A model generated the notes under the pieces. That model made no database searches and had not been told where the DNA came from. It saw only the letters and a list, made by a program, of their open reading frames with translations. From positions 1 to 18,477 of the forward strand of contig CAZWEZ010000075.1 of the NCBI GenBank assembly GCA_964632795.1: a DNA stretch of 18,477 nt. The letters are read 5' to 3'. Position 1 is the first letter of the stretch. Each line of letters opens with the position of its first letter. Of the stretch, positions 7,560 through 18,268 are shown piece after piece. The stretch comes from CAZWEZ01 sp964632795. GTDB taxonomy: Bacteria; Pseudomonadota; Alphaproteobacteria; Rhodospirillales; 2-02-FULL-58-16. The position numbers were made by a program, and so were the translations under genes.

Positions 7560-7624
7560 GTCGCCTGGTCCTTGCCTTCGGGCGCGGGGAAACGGTCGCC
7601 GACGCGCCGGGGTCGCCTGGTCAT
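7556..7624 (-). CDS. Possible 22-codon leader ORF ahead of cbiX
   Basis: An ATG at 7622-7624 opens a short frame, MTRRPRRVGDRFPAPEGKDQ followed by AT, that ends at TGA overlapping the cbiX ATG (ATGA, 7556-7559). The same type of junction joins most genes of this operon. A GGAGG lies upstream but only two bases from the ATG, which is too close for an efficient start. The peptide resembles nothing I recognise. It could be a coupling or regulatory leader, or chance. Confidence 0.25.
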   Translation of the reverse strand: MTRRPRRVGDRFPAPEGKDQAT

Positions 7625-7628
7625 TGCC
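7560..7628 (-). repeat. Imperfect direct repeat in the cbiX leader
   Basis: On the + strand, GTCGCCTGGTCCTTGCC (7560-7576) recurs as GTCGCCTGGTCATTGCC (7612-7628), 16 of 17 bases identical and 52 bases apart. Similarity continues for several more bases (TTCGGGCG against TCCGGGGG). One copy abuts the cbiX ATG and the other contains the start of the short leader ORF. This suggests a local duplication of a translation-start region. Confidence 0.6.
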
Positions 7629-7651
7629 TCCGGGGGTCAACCGGCGCGGCT

Positions 7652-7702
7652 GGCGACTATACAGTCTTCGCCGCGAATGTGTAGCCTATTGAGCAGTGTT
7701 GA
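7652..7702. promoter_or_regulatory. Probable divergent promoter region between cbiX and cobD
   Basis: This is the most AT-rich stretch of the 176-base divergent gap. On the - strand TATAGT (7661-7656) fits a -10 element for the cbiX operon and would give a leader of about 90 bases. It lies within an interrupted inverted repeat (GGCGA at 7652-7656 and TCGCC at 7668-7672), which could be an operator. I could not identify a convincing -35 box. No B12-box or riboswitch core was recognised in the gap. Confidence 0.3.
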
Positions 7703-7735
7703 CGCCACCCGCCCCGCCCCCGCAGACTGGTGTCC

Positions 7736-8746
7736 ATGTTCACCTTTGGCCTCGCCGGCGAGGGACGCGGCGTCGATCCGCTGGCCCTGCTGCTGGTCGC
7801 GCTGTGCATCGAAGCCTACGTCGGGGAAATCCGTTTCCTGTTCCGCGGCTCCAGTCATCCGGTGGCCCTCATCGGCCGGCTGATCGGCGTCCTCGAACGC
7901 AAGCTCAACCGCTTACAGCGCAGCAACGTCGATCGCGCCATCCGCGGGGTGCTGGTGGTGGTGGTGGTGGGCGGCCTCTGCCTGGCCCTGGGGTGGGCGG
8001 TGTCGTGGCTCAGCCGCAACCATGACTTCGGCTGGATCGTCGAGCTGTCGGGGCTGATCGTGCTGATCGCCCAGCGCGACCTCTACGACCGGGTGCGCGC
8101 CGTCGCCGCCGCCCTTACCGACAAGGGCCTGGAGCCGGCCCGCGAGGAGGTCTCCCACATCGTCGGCCGCGATCCGCGGCGGCTGGACCAACACGGCGTC
8201 GCCCGGGCGGCCATCGAATCGTGCGCCGAGAACTTCTGCGACGGGGTGGTGGCGCCGGTGTTCTGGTACGTCCTGTTCGGGTTCCCCGGAATCCTGGTCT
8301 ACAAGGCGGTCAACACCATGGACAGCATGATCGGCCACCGCACCGAGCGCTACCGGGCCTTCGGCATGTGCGCGGCGCGGCTGGATGACGTGCTGAACCT
8401 GATCCCGGCCCGCCTCGCCGGGCTGTTCCTGGCGCTGGCCGCCGTTTTCGTGCCCACCGCGCGGCCGGCCCGGGCGTTCCGCGTGATGTGGCGCGACGCC
8501 TCCAAGCACCGCTCGCCCAACGCCGGCTGGCAGGAAGCGGCGGTGGCCGGGGCCCTCGATCTGGCGCTGGCCGGTCCCCGCCACTACGCCGAGCGGACGG
8601 TGAACGATCCGTGGATCGGCGATGGACGGGCCCGGGCCGGACCCCAGGACATCCGCCGCACCCTGTACCTGTACCTCGTCGCCTGCCTGATCAACTTCCT
8701 GTGGGTGGCGGCGATCGCCATGATCCGCTACAGCCCGACGGGTTAA
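7736..8746 (+). CDS. cobD: Adenosylcobinamide-phosphate synthase (CobD/CbiB), membrane protein
   Basis: This 336-residue inner-membrane protein amidates adenosylcobyric acid with (R)-1-amino-2-propanol or its phosphate. Several hydrophobic segments are visible (about 13-30, 68-90, 100-112, 172-190, 225-241, 310-330). The motifs HPVALIGRLIGVLE (41-54), GVARAAIESCAENFCDGVVAPVFWY (154-178) and YKAVNTMDSMIGH (189-201) are hallmarks of the family. A GTG at 7730, two codons upstream, is an alternative start; neither start has a strong ribosome binding site. A (GTG)n codon run near 7952-7966 encodes a Val string in the second membrane helix. The gene is divergent from cbiX and convergent with cobQ. 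Confidence 0.95.
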   Translation: MFTFGLAGEGRGVDPLALLLVALCIEAYVGEIRFLFRGSSHPVALIGRLIGVLERKLNRLQRSNVDRAIRGVLVVVVVGGLCLALGWAVSWLSRNHDFGWIVELSGLIVLIAQRDLYDRVRAVAAALTDKGLEPAREEVSHIVGRDPRRLDQHGVARAAIESCAENFCDGVVAPVFWYVLFGFPGILVYKAVNTMDSMIGHRTERYRAFGMCAARLDDVLNLIPARLAGLFLALAAVFVPTARPARAFRVMWRDASKHRSPNAGWQEAAVAGALDLALAGPRHYAERTVNDPWIGDGRARAGPQDIRRTLYLYLVACLINFLWVAAIAMIRYSPTG

Positions 8747-8871
8747 GCCGCCGGTATTATTGCCCCTCAGGCGCCGGGCGGGCCTGTGGCCCTTGGCTCC
8801 CGCGACATAAGTCGCGACGCGCGGTCGCGCTTGCCGGCGAGCGCATGTGTCATCACATGCGCTCGCCGGTA
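8747..8871. repeat. Structured intergenic element flanked by a 12-bp direct repeat
   Basis: This is the gap between the convergent cobD and cobQ genes. CGCCGGTATTAT occurs at 8749-8760 and again at 8864-8875, where it supplies the cobQ stop codon. Between the copies lie a 5-bp stem (GGGCC/GGCCC near 8780-8793), a 6-bp stem CGCGAC/GTCGCG (8801-8806 with 8811-8816), and a 16-bp perfect stem (8834-8849 with 8854-8869). The element could be a small mobile repeat that left a target duplication, or a strong bidirectional terminator. Confidence 0.55.
8834..8869. terminator. 16-bp perfect stem-loop between convergent cobD and cobQ
   Basis: The arms CCGGCGAGCGCATGTG and CACATGCGCTCGCCGG enclose a four-base TCAT loop. 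The hairpin starts 87 bases after the cobD stop and ends 3 bases short of the cobQ stop, so it could end + strand transcripts before they read into cobQ. On the cobQ strand it begins immediately after the stop codon. No T-tract follows on either side. Confidence 0.55.
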
Positions 8872-10359
8872 TTATCCGGCCAGTTCGAGCAGGCGGTCGA
8901 GGTCGAGGTTGGCTTCCAGGTGGTCGGCCAAGCCGTCCAGGGTATCCTCGATGAGGGCGCCGTAGGCAATGCCCCGGGAGCGGCCGCCGGTAATGCCTGC
9001 CAGGAAGGCGTGGCGGAAGTCGTCGCCGGCGAACAGGCCGTGCAGGTAACTGCCGAGCACCCGGCCGTCGGGCGAGCGGGCGCCCTCGGCGCGGCCATCC
9101 TCCAGCGTGATCCAGGGGCGCTCCCGGTCGGCGCCCTCGGTTTCGCCCATGTGCATCTCGTAGCCGGCGACGGGGAGCCCGGTGAGGGCCTCGACGCCCC
9201 GCACCTGGCGCAGGGTCTTGTCGCCGCCGATGACGGTCGCCACCTCCAGCAGGCCCAGCCCCTCGGCCTCGGCGGGCGGGCCCTCGATGCCGGCGGGGTC
9301 GCCGACCATGCGGCCCAGCATCTGGTAGCCGCCGCACAGCCCGACCACCCGTCCGCCCCGGCGGTAGTGGGCGGCGATGTCGACGTCCCAGCCCTGGGCG
9401 CGCAGGAAGGCGAGGTCCGAGAGCGTCGCCTTGGAGCCGGGCAGCACCACCACGTCGGCGTCCCCGGGCACCGCCGAGCCGGGTTCGACCACCTCGAGGG
9501 CAACGTCGGGTTCGGCGGCCAGCGGGTCGAGGTCGTCGAAGTTGGCGATCCTCGACAGTCGGAGCACGGCGATCTTGATCGCCGCCCCGCCGCCCTCCGG
9601 GCGCTCGGCGTTGTCGAGCGCCATGGCATCCTCCTTGGGCAGCAGGCGGGCGGCCTCGAAATACGGCACGATGCCCAGGCATTCGAGGCCGGTCCGCTCG
9701 GCGATCAGGCCGATGGCGTCGTCGAACAACGACACGTCGCCCCGGAACTTGTTGATCACGTAGGCCACGGTCCGCGCCCGCTCGCTCTCCGAAATCAAGA
9801 CGTGGGTGCCGACGATGCTGGCGATCACCCCGCCCCGGTCGATGTCGCCGACCAGCACCACCGGCACGTCGGCGGCCTCGGCGAAGCCCATGTTGGCGAT
9901 GTCGGAATCCCTGAGGTTGATCTCGGCCGCGCTGCCGGCGCCCTCGATGAGGACCAGCTCGGCCTCGGCGCGGATCCGCGCGAAGCTGTCCAGCACCCGG
10001 GGCATCAGGGACGACTTGAGGGCGTGGTAGTCGCGCGCCTTGGCGGTGGTCTCGACGCGGCCCTGGACGATCACCTGGGCGCCGACGTCGGACTGCGGCT
10101 TGAGCAGCACCGGGTTCATGTGCAGCGACGGCTCGACCCCGGCGGCCCGCGCCTGCAGGGCCTGGGCGCGGCCGATCTCGCCGCCCTCGGCGGTGACCGC
10201 GGCGTTGTTGGACATGTTCTGGGGCTTGAAGGGGCGCACCGCCAGCCCGCGCCGCGCGTAGGCCCGGCACAGCCCGGCGACCAGCAGCGACTTGCCGACG
10301 TCCGAGCCGGTGCCCTGGAACATCAGGGCCCGGGTCGCGGGGGCGTTACTGGACGACAA
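8872..10359 (-). CDS. cobQ: Cobyric acid synthase
   Basis: This 495-residue glutamine amidotransferase amidates side chains b, d, e and g of adenosylcobyrinate a,c-diamide, using ATP and glutamine (CobQ/CbiP). The N-terminal synthetase domain has LMFQGTGSDVGKSLLVAGL (12-30) with the P-loop, then RPFKPQNMSNNA (42-53). The C-terminal class I GATase-like domain has VVGLCGGYQMLG with nucleophile Cys342, and GSYLHGLF with His440. The start is a TTG at 10359 with GAGGG seven bases upstream; an in-frame ATG at 10323 (before FQGTG) would remove 12 residues and leaves the motif very close to the end, so I prefer the TTG. The first 14 bases overlap the lipoprotein gene upstream, suggesting coupling. 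Confidence 0.95.
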   Translation of the reverse strand: MSSSNAPATRALMFQGTGSDVGKSLLVAGLCRAYARRGLAVRPFKPQNMSNNAAVTAEGGEIGRAQALQARAAGVEPSLHMNPVLLKPQSDVGAQVIVQGRVETTAKARDYHALKSSLMPRVLDSFARIRAEAELVLIEGAGSAAEINLRDSDIANMGFAEAADVPVVLVGDIDRGGVIASIVGTHVLISESERARTVAYVINKFRGDVSLFDDAIGLIAERTGLECLGIVPYFEAARLLPKEDAMALDNAERPEGGGAAIKIAVLRLSRIANFDDLDPLAAEPDVALEVVEPGSAVPGDADVVVLPGSKATLSDLAFLRAQGWDVDIAAHYRRGGRVVGLCGGYQMLGRMVGDPAGIEGPPAEAEGLGLLEVATVIGGDKTLRQVRGVEALTGLPVAGYEMHMGETEGADRERPWITLEDGRAEGARSPDGRVLGSYLHGLFAGDDFRHAFLAGITGGRSRGIAYGALIEDTLDGLADHLEANLDLDRLLELAG

Positions 10360-11020
10360 GGGCGGCCCTCAGCGGATCGGCCTTGGGGTTGACGTGCCTG
10401 CCGTCGAGGACGATCTCGCGCGGCGTCGGCTGGCCGCCGTAGAAGGCGGCGTTGTAATCGTTGCGCTTGCCCAGCACGCCACCCTCCAGCGAGACCCCCC
10501 CGAACAACCCGGCGGACTTGGAGAAGACCATGATGTCGGCGCCCAGGTTGGTGGTGGTGGAGCCCTCGACGCCGGCCCCGAAGGTGCCCACCGTCACCTC
10601 CAGGTCGGCGCCCAGCTTGCCCTGGTGTTCGATGATCGATTCGACCGCGCCGCGGTTGCGGATGATCAGCACGATCTCCGAGACCTGGCCGCCGACCTGG
10701 AACCCGAAGCTTCCCGCGCCCAGCGTGTAGAACGCCGGATAGCCCCACCCGCCCGAGGCGTCGCGGGCCAGCAGCACCCCGTTGCCGGCCTCGGCGGCGA
10801 CTATGAATCCGGCCTTCACGACCCCGGGGAAGACGGCCACCCCCTGGGCGTCCTCGAGCATGGCGCGGAAATACGCCATCGGCTTTTCCCGGTACTGCTT
10901 GAAGGCCTCGACGGTGGTCCGGGCTCGTTCGAGCAGGGTCTCGGCCTCGATCGCGAGCGGCGTCTGGGCGCAGCCCCAGAGCCCCAGGACGGCGATCAAA
11001 ACGGCGATTCTCTTCATCAT
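10346..11020 (-). CDS. SYLF/Ysc84-domain lipoprotein
   Basis: This 224-residue protein starts with a lipoprotein signal: MMKRIAVLIAVLGLWGC, with a lipobox-like LWGC ending at Cys17. After a helical linker (about 24-50), residues about 55-212 match the SYLF (Ysc84-like) domain: AQGVAVFPGVVKAGFIVAAEAGNGVLLAR, GGWGYPAFYTLGAGSFGFQVGGQVSEIVLII, GADLEVTVGTFGAGVEG, and a final KRNDYNAAFYGGQPTPREIV. Bacterial SYLF lipoproteins are widespread envelope proteins; lipid binding is known for eukaryotic relatives, but the bacterial role is unclear. The ATG at 11020 follows AAGGAG by five bases; a longer frame to 11059 would run into the -10 box. It overlaps cobQ by 14 bases, so it probably shares its transcript. 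A B12 function is not evident. Confidence 0.9.
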   Translation of the reverse strand: MMKRIAVLIAVLGLWGCAQTPLAIEAETLLERARTTVEAFKQYREKPMAYFRAMLEDAQGVAVFPGVVKAGFIVAAEAGNGVLLARDASGGWGYPAFYTLGAGSFGFQVGGQVSEIVLIIRNRGAVESIIEHQGKLGADLEVTVGTFGAGVEGSTTTNLGADIMVFSKSAGLFGGVSLEGGVLGKRNDYNAAFYGGQPTPREIVLDGRHVNPKADPLRAALVVQ

Positions 11021-11041
11021 CGGAACTCCTTGGCGGCGATA

Positions 11042-11071
11042 TCCGGGCATTATAGCCATTTCCCCGGGAAA
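11042..11071 (-). promoter_or_regulatory. Promoter of the SYLF-cobQ unit with a palindromic spacer
   Basis: On the - strand a perfect TATAAT lies at 11054-11049, about 29 bases before the lipoprotein ATG. Immediately upstream, within the -35/-10 spacer, is the palindrome TTTCCCCGGGAAA (11059-11071, 6-bp arms around one base), a plausible operator site. No good -35 hexamer is visible, so an activator or another sigma factor might be used. A weaker TATATT (11088-11093) faces the opposite way toward the gene at 11130. Confidence 0.5.
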
Positions 11072-11129
11072 CGGGAGACGGCGATGCCTATATTAAAGGC
11101 AGACGCTTAGCCGAGCCGGGAAGGCCGCC

Positions 11130-11663
11130 ATGCCGAGACCGATCCGCCGCCTCCTCATGGGCCTGTTCTGCCTGCTGCTCCTCGGCGCCGCCCCGCGCGG
11201 CGTCGGGCTGCCGACCAACGTCTGCCTGGGCGCCTTCTGCGGCCCCGCCCAGAGCGAGATATGGAGCCGCTTCCAGAACGCCGGCGGGCTCGACCCGGGG
11301 CAGATCCCCGGCGTCTTCTCCGGCGTCTGCTACCATCACGCCAAGTACCTGGACCCCCACCAGCCGCAGTACGCCGGCATTCTGATCGACCGTGTCGACG
11401 GGCGGGTGTTCTTCGACGGCCGGTTCAGTTTTTTCAAGAAGCGCCACCCCTACGCCGGCCTCGACCTGGCGGCGGCGCGCCAATGGTTCACCGCCCGCCA
11501 CCATGTCGACCTGCTGGAACGCTACGCCTATTCCGAGGCCGAGGATTCGCGGAGCTCGTACCGCTACTGGTTCCGCCAGGATCCGGACCGCGGCGGTCTG
11601 CTGGTGGTGGGGTACTTCGGCTTCACCTACACCATCCTGTGCGACCTCAGCCGCAACGCTTAA
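11130..11663 (+). CDS. Small secreted protein of unknown function, four cysteines
   Basis: I do not recognise this 177-residue protein. A signal peptide is clear: two Arg-rich turns, then LLMGLFCLLLLGAAPRG, with cleavage likely around residues 21-26. The mature part has Cys32, Cys37, Cys67 and Cys171, enough for two disulfides, and many aromatic residues and histidines (CYHHAKYLDPHQPQY, FFDGRFSFFKKRHPYAG, YRYWFRQDPDRGG). There is no lipobox or later membrane helix, so it is probably periplasmic or exported. GGGAAGG lies six bases before the ATG, and codon use matches the neighbours. It is divergent from the SYLF gene and convergent with cobO, the two stop codons sharing TTAA (11660-11663). 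A link with B12 is unproven. Confidence 0.75.
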   Translation: MPRPIRRLLMGLFCLLLLGAAPRGVGLPTNVCLGAFCGPAQSEIWSRFQNAGGLDPGQIPGVFSGVCYHHAKYLDPHQPQYAGILIDRVDGRVFFDGRFSFFKKRHPYAGLDLAAARQWFTARHHVDLLERYAYSEAEDSRSSYRYWFRQDPDRGGLLVVGYFGFTYTILCDLSRNA

Positions 11664-12264
11664 TATTCGACCCCCGGTTGGGCCTTGACGCCGGAGCGGA
11701 AGGGGTGCTTGAGGAGCTTCATCTCGGTCGCCAGGTCGGCGGCCTCGATCAGCGCCTCGGGGGCGTTGCGCCCGGTGATCACGACGTGGGTCCGCGGCGG
11801 GCGGGCGGCGACGGCCTTCAGCACGTCTTCCACGGCCAGGTAGCCGTAGCGCAGCACCACGTTGAGCTCGTCGAGCACCACCATGCGGAAGGATTGGTCG
11901 GCGATCATCGTCCTGGCCTCGGCCCACGCCGCCTCGGCCGCCGCCACGTCGCGCTCGCGGTCCTGGGTCTCCCAGGTGAAGCCCTCGCCCATCGCCTTGA
12001 ACACCACGTCCTCGCCCAGGCCCTCGAACAGGCGACGCTCGGCGGTGTCCCAGGCGCCCTTGATGAACTGCACCACGCCGACCTTCATGCCGTGGCCGAC
12101 ACAACGCAACGCCATCCCCAGGGCGGCGGTGGTCTTGCCCTTGCCGGGGCCGGTGTGGACGATCACCAGGCCGTGGTCACCGCCGCTCTTGGTGGCCATG
12201 ATGCGGTCGCGGGCGGCCTTCTTCTTGGCCATCTTGTCGTGATGGCGTTGCCGGTCGTGCTCAT

Positions 12265-12268
<4 letters not shown>
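11660..12268 (-). CDS. cobO: Cob(I)yrinic acid a,c-diamide adenosyltransferase
   Basis: This 202-residue enzyme of the CobO/BtuR (CobA-type) family transfers the adenosyl group of ATP to reduced corrinoids. The N-terminal basic, charged helix (MNEHDRQRHHDKMAKKKAAR) precedes LVIVHTGPGKGKTTAALG with the P-loop at 40-47. VGVVQFIKGAWDTAE, FRMVVLDELNVVLRYGYL and HVVITGRNAPEALIEAADLATEM are the remaining family blocks, and it ends in KHPFRSGVKAQPGVEY, the standard CobO tail. The frame is open upstream into cobN; I chose the ATG at 12268 because it overlaps the cobN stop (ATGA) and follows GGAGGAGG at four bases. It is the last gene of the operon. Confidence 0.97.
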
Positions 12269-16005
<3,737 letters not shown>

Positions 16006-16021
16006 GGCCGGAGTCCTTCTG

Positions 16022-17050
16022 CTAACCCGGCTCGGCCAGGGCGGCGGTTATCGCCGCCCGGTCGATGCCCTTCTCGCCGATCACCACCAGCCGGCTCCGG
16101 CGGTCCTCGCCGTCGCGCCAGGGGCGGTCGTAGTAGCGTTGGATGCGTCCTCCCACCCCCTGGACCACGTGGCGCGCGTCGCGGCCCGGGACGTCGATGA
16201 AACCCTTGATCCGCAACACGTCGTGATCGGCGATGATCCTTTCAAGGCGGCGTTCCAGAGCCCCGGGGTCGGCGACCGCGCCCAGCGTCACCACGAAGCT
16301 GTCGAAGTCGTCGTGGTCGTGCTCCGCCTCGCCGTCGTGGCACGACGGCCGGGCCTCGATGTGGTCCTCGGCCGCCGCCCCCTGGCCCAGCACCACCCGG
16401 GGATCGACCACCCCGTCGACCGCCTCCACCACCTTGACCGCCGGGCGCAGCCACGCCGCCACCTCGGCGCGGGCCGCGGCGTTGGCCTTCTTGCCCATCA
16501 GGTCGGTCTTGTTGAGGATCACCAGGTCGGCGCAGCGGAGCTGGTCGGTGAACACCTCCGCCAGCGGCGCCTCGTGATCCAGTGCCGCATCGGCCCGGCG
16601 CTCGGCCTGGACCGCCCCGGGGTCGTCGGCGAAACGGCCCTCGGCGACCGCCGGACCGTCGATCACCACGATCACCCCGTCGACCGTCACCCGGGAGCGG
16701 ATCTCCGGCCAGTCGAAGGCCTTGACCAGCGGCTTGGGCAGCGCCAATCCTGATGTTTCGATAACGATATGATCGGGCGGTTGCGGTCGCTCGAGCAGCA
16801 TCTCCATGGTCGGCAGGAACTCGTCGGCGACCGTGCAGCAGATGCAGCCGTTGGCCAGCTCGATCATGTCGTTCTCGGCGCAGCCCTCGATGGAGCACGC
16901 GGTGAGCAGTTCGCGGTCGATCCCCAGGTCGCCGAACTCGTTGATGATCAGGGCGATCCGCCGGCCGTCGGCGGTCTTCAGCAGGTGGCGGATCAGCGAC
17001 GTCTTGCCGGCGCCCAGGAAGCCGGTGACCACGGTCGCCGGAATCTTCAT
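16022..17050 (-). CDS. cobW: CobW family GTPase, cobalt chaperone
   Basis: This 342-residue G3E-type GTPase is thought to deliver Co2+ for corrin synthesis. The N-terminal Walker A is TGFLGAGKTSL (P-loop 10-17), followed by IINEFGDLGIDREL and by the metal-site motif NGCICC (Cys69, Cys71, Cys72). DHIVIETSGLALP is the switch region, and NKTDLMG (180-186) the guanine-specificity motif. A His/Cys/acid-rich segment (about 230-249, CHDGEAEHDHDDFD) is a likely extra metal site, followed by the CobW C-terminal domain. The open frame continues upstream into cobP; the ATG at 17050 overlaps the cobP stop (17047-17050) and sits just before Walker A. Its position between cobP and cobN supports a role with the CobN chelatase. 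Confidence 0.95.
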   Translation of the reverse strand: MKIPATVVTGFLGAGKTSLIRHLLKTADGRRIALIINEFGDLGIDRELLTACSIEGCAENDMIELANGCICCTVADEFLPTMEMLLERPQPPDHIVIETSGLALPKPLVKAFDWPEIRSRVTVDGVIVVIDGPAVAEGRFADDPGAVQAERRADAALDHEAPLAEVFTDQLRCADLVILNKTDLMGKKANAAARAEVAAWLRPAVKVVEAVDGVVDPRVVLGQGAAAEDHIEARPSCHDGEAEHDHDDFDSFVVTLGAVADPGALERRLERIIADHDVLRIKGFIDVPGRDARHVVQGVGGRIQRYYDRPWRDGEDRRSRLVVIGEKGIDRAAITAALAEPG

Positions 17051-17580
17051 CGCCCGGAGTCCTTCAACACCGTCGGCAGTCCGGCGGCGACCAGCACCAC
17101 CCGGTCGGCGGCCGCCGCCAGCGCCTGGTTGAGCCGCCCCGCCCGGTCCTGGAACTCGCGGGCCAGCGCGTTGTCCGGACAGATTCCCATGCCGACCTCG
17201 TTGGCCACCAGCACCACCGGTCCGCTCAGCCCGCCGAGGACCTCGATCAGGCCGCTGGTGGCGGCATCGGCGTCCCAGCCCGCCGCCATCAGGTTGCTCA
17301 GCCACAGGGTCAGGCACTCGACCAGCACCGGGCGCCCGGGGGCCGAGACCTCGTTGAGCGCGGGCAGGATGTCGAGCGGCTCCTCGAGCGTTGTCCAGCC
17401 GTCGCCGCGGCGCTCCTTGTGGCGGCGGATGCGCTCGGCCATCTCGGCGTCCCCGGCCTCGGCGGTGGCCAGGTAGAGGCCGCCCCCGGCGGCGGCGACC
17501 AGCCGTTCGGCGTAGGCGCTCTTGCCGGAACGCGCGCCGCCCAGGACCAGGGTCACGGGGGGCAGCGAAACAGAACTCAC
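17047..17580 (-). CDS. cobP: Bifunctional adenosylcobinamide kinase / guanylyltransferase
   Basis: CobP (CobU) phosphorylates adenosylcobinamide and transfers GMP to it, giving adenosylcobinamide-GDP. Near the N-terminus is VTLVLGGARSGKSAYAERL with the P-loop GGARSGKS (14-21 from the GTG). IRRHKERRGDGWTTLEEP carries the histidine (His54) expected to be guanylylated, and VLVANEVGMGICPDNALAREFQDRAGRLNQALA is the strongest family block. Two starts are possible: a GTG at 17580 (177 residues) with GGAGGAG nine bases upstream, and an ATG at 17598 (183 residues) with no ribosome binding site. I chose the GTG on that evidence. The stop overlaps cobW; cobC lies upstream across a short gap with nothing recognisable. 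Confidence 0.94.
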   Translation of the reverse strand: MSSVSLPPVTLVLGGARSGKSAYAERLVAAAGGGLYLATAEAGDAEMAERIRRHKERRGDGWTTLEEPLDILPALNEVSAPGRPVLVECLTLWLSNLMAAGWDADAATSGLIEVLGGLSGPVVLVANEVGMGICPDNALAREFQDRAGRLNQALAAAADRVVLVAAGLPTVLKDSGR

Positions 17581-17638
17581 GGCGCGGGTCTCCTCCATTG
17601 AAAGGGCGGCGAACCTAGCACGGCACGATCCGGAGAAT

Positions 17639-18268
17639 CTAGCGGGGCGGAACGTTGATCCCGACCACCCGCCACACCCCGCCGTGGCCGCGCAGGATGC
17701 CCCCGGCGATGTGGTCGAGGCGGGTCAGCGACAGGTTGTCGATGCGCACCGCCATGGCTTGCCCGGAGTCCAGGCCCAGGGCCTCGGCGACGGCGGCGCG
17801 GATGGTCCCGCCGTGGGTCACCGCCACGATGTCGGCCCCGGCGTGCTCGGCGGTCAGGCGGCGGATCACCGCCGCCGCGCGCCCGATCAGCTCGGCGAAG
17901 CTCTCCCCGCCCGGGGGCGCGTTGCGGGTCGGGTCGCTCCAGAACGCCTGGTGGACCCGTTGGTCCTCCTTCTCGATCTGGTTCCACTTCTTGCCCTGCC
18001 AGTCGCCGAAGCTCTGCTCGGCCAGGTCGCGTTCGATTCGGGGCTCGGGCGCCGCCAGGCCGCACGCCGCGATCGCCGCGACGGTGTCGGTGGTCCGCCG
18101 CAGGTGGCTGGTCACCCAGACGTCGGTTTCCGGCAACGCCGCGGCCAGGGCCCGGAAGGCGGCCCCATCCGAAGTGTCGCAGGCGACGTCGCGCTGGCCG
18201 TAGATGCGTCCGCCTTGATCGACCACCGGGGCGTGGCGCACCCACCACCAGCGCGTGGTGGCGCTCAT
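17639..18268 (-). CDS. cobC: Histidine phosphatase, probable alpha-ribazole phosphatase
   Basis: This 209-residue member of the histidine phosphatase (phosphoglycerate mutase-like) family probably removes the phosphate from alpha-ribazole-5'-phosphate or adenosylcobalamin-5'-phosphate. The catalytic site is WWVRHAPVVDQGGRIYGQRD (His11 in RHA), with SHLRRTTDTVAAI, LAEQSFGDWQGKKW and IVAVTHGGTIRAAVAEALG, the second histidine motif. This family is broad, so the substrate is inferred from the location between cobS and cobP. The ATG at 18268 overlaps the cobS stop (ATGA, 18265-18268), which excludes the longer upstream frame. 'CobC' here means the phosphatase, not the aminotransferase that carries the same name in some species. 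Confidence 0.88.
   Translation of the reverse strand: MSATTRWWWVRHAPVVDQGGRIYGQRDVACDTSDGAAFRALAAALPETDVWVTSHLRRTTDTVAAIAACGLAAPEPRIERDLAEQSFGDWQGKKWNQIEKEDQRVHQAFWSDPTRNAPPGGESFAELIGRAAAVIRRLTAEHAGADIVAVTHGGTIRAAVAEALGLDSGQAMAVRIDNLSLTRLDHIAGGILRGHGGVWRVVGINVPPR

Noticed and set aside
7560..7735. Cobalamin riboswitch upstream of cbiX or cobD
   Set aside because: The CCAGGCGAC repeat faintly resembles a B12-box piece, but the other conserved blocks are missing and the gap is too short for a full element beside a promoter. A covariance search (Rfam cobalamin model) would settle it.
7952..7969. (GTG)n microsatellite
   Set aside because: It encodes a Val run in a membrane helix of cobD, and codon bias toward GTG explains it.
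7913..10270. A 785-codon - strand frame over cobD and cobQ
   Set aside because: It is a shifted frame of cobQ rich in Arg/Pro/Gly that continues antisense through cobD; both real genes are clear.
11084..11110. Tiny ATG frame with TATATTAAAGG near the divergent promoter
   Set aside because: Only eight codons, no ribosome binding site, and it overlaps the probable promoter elements.
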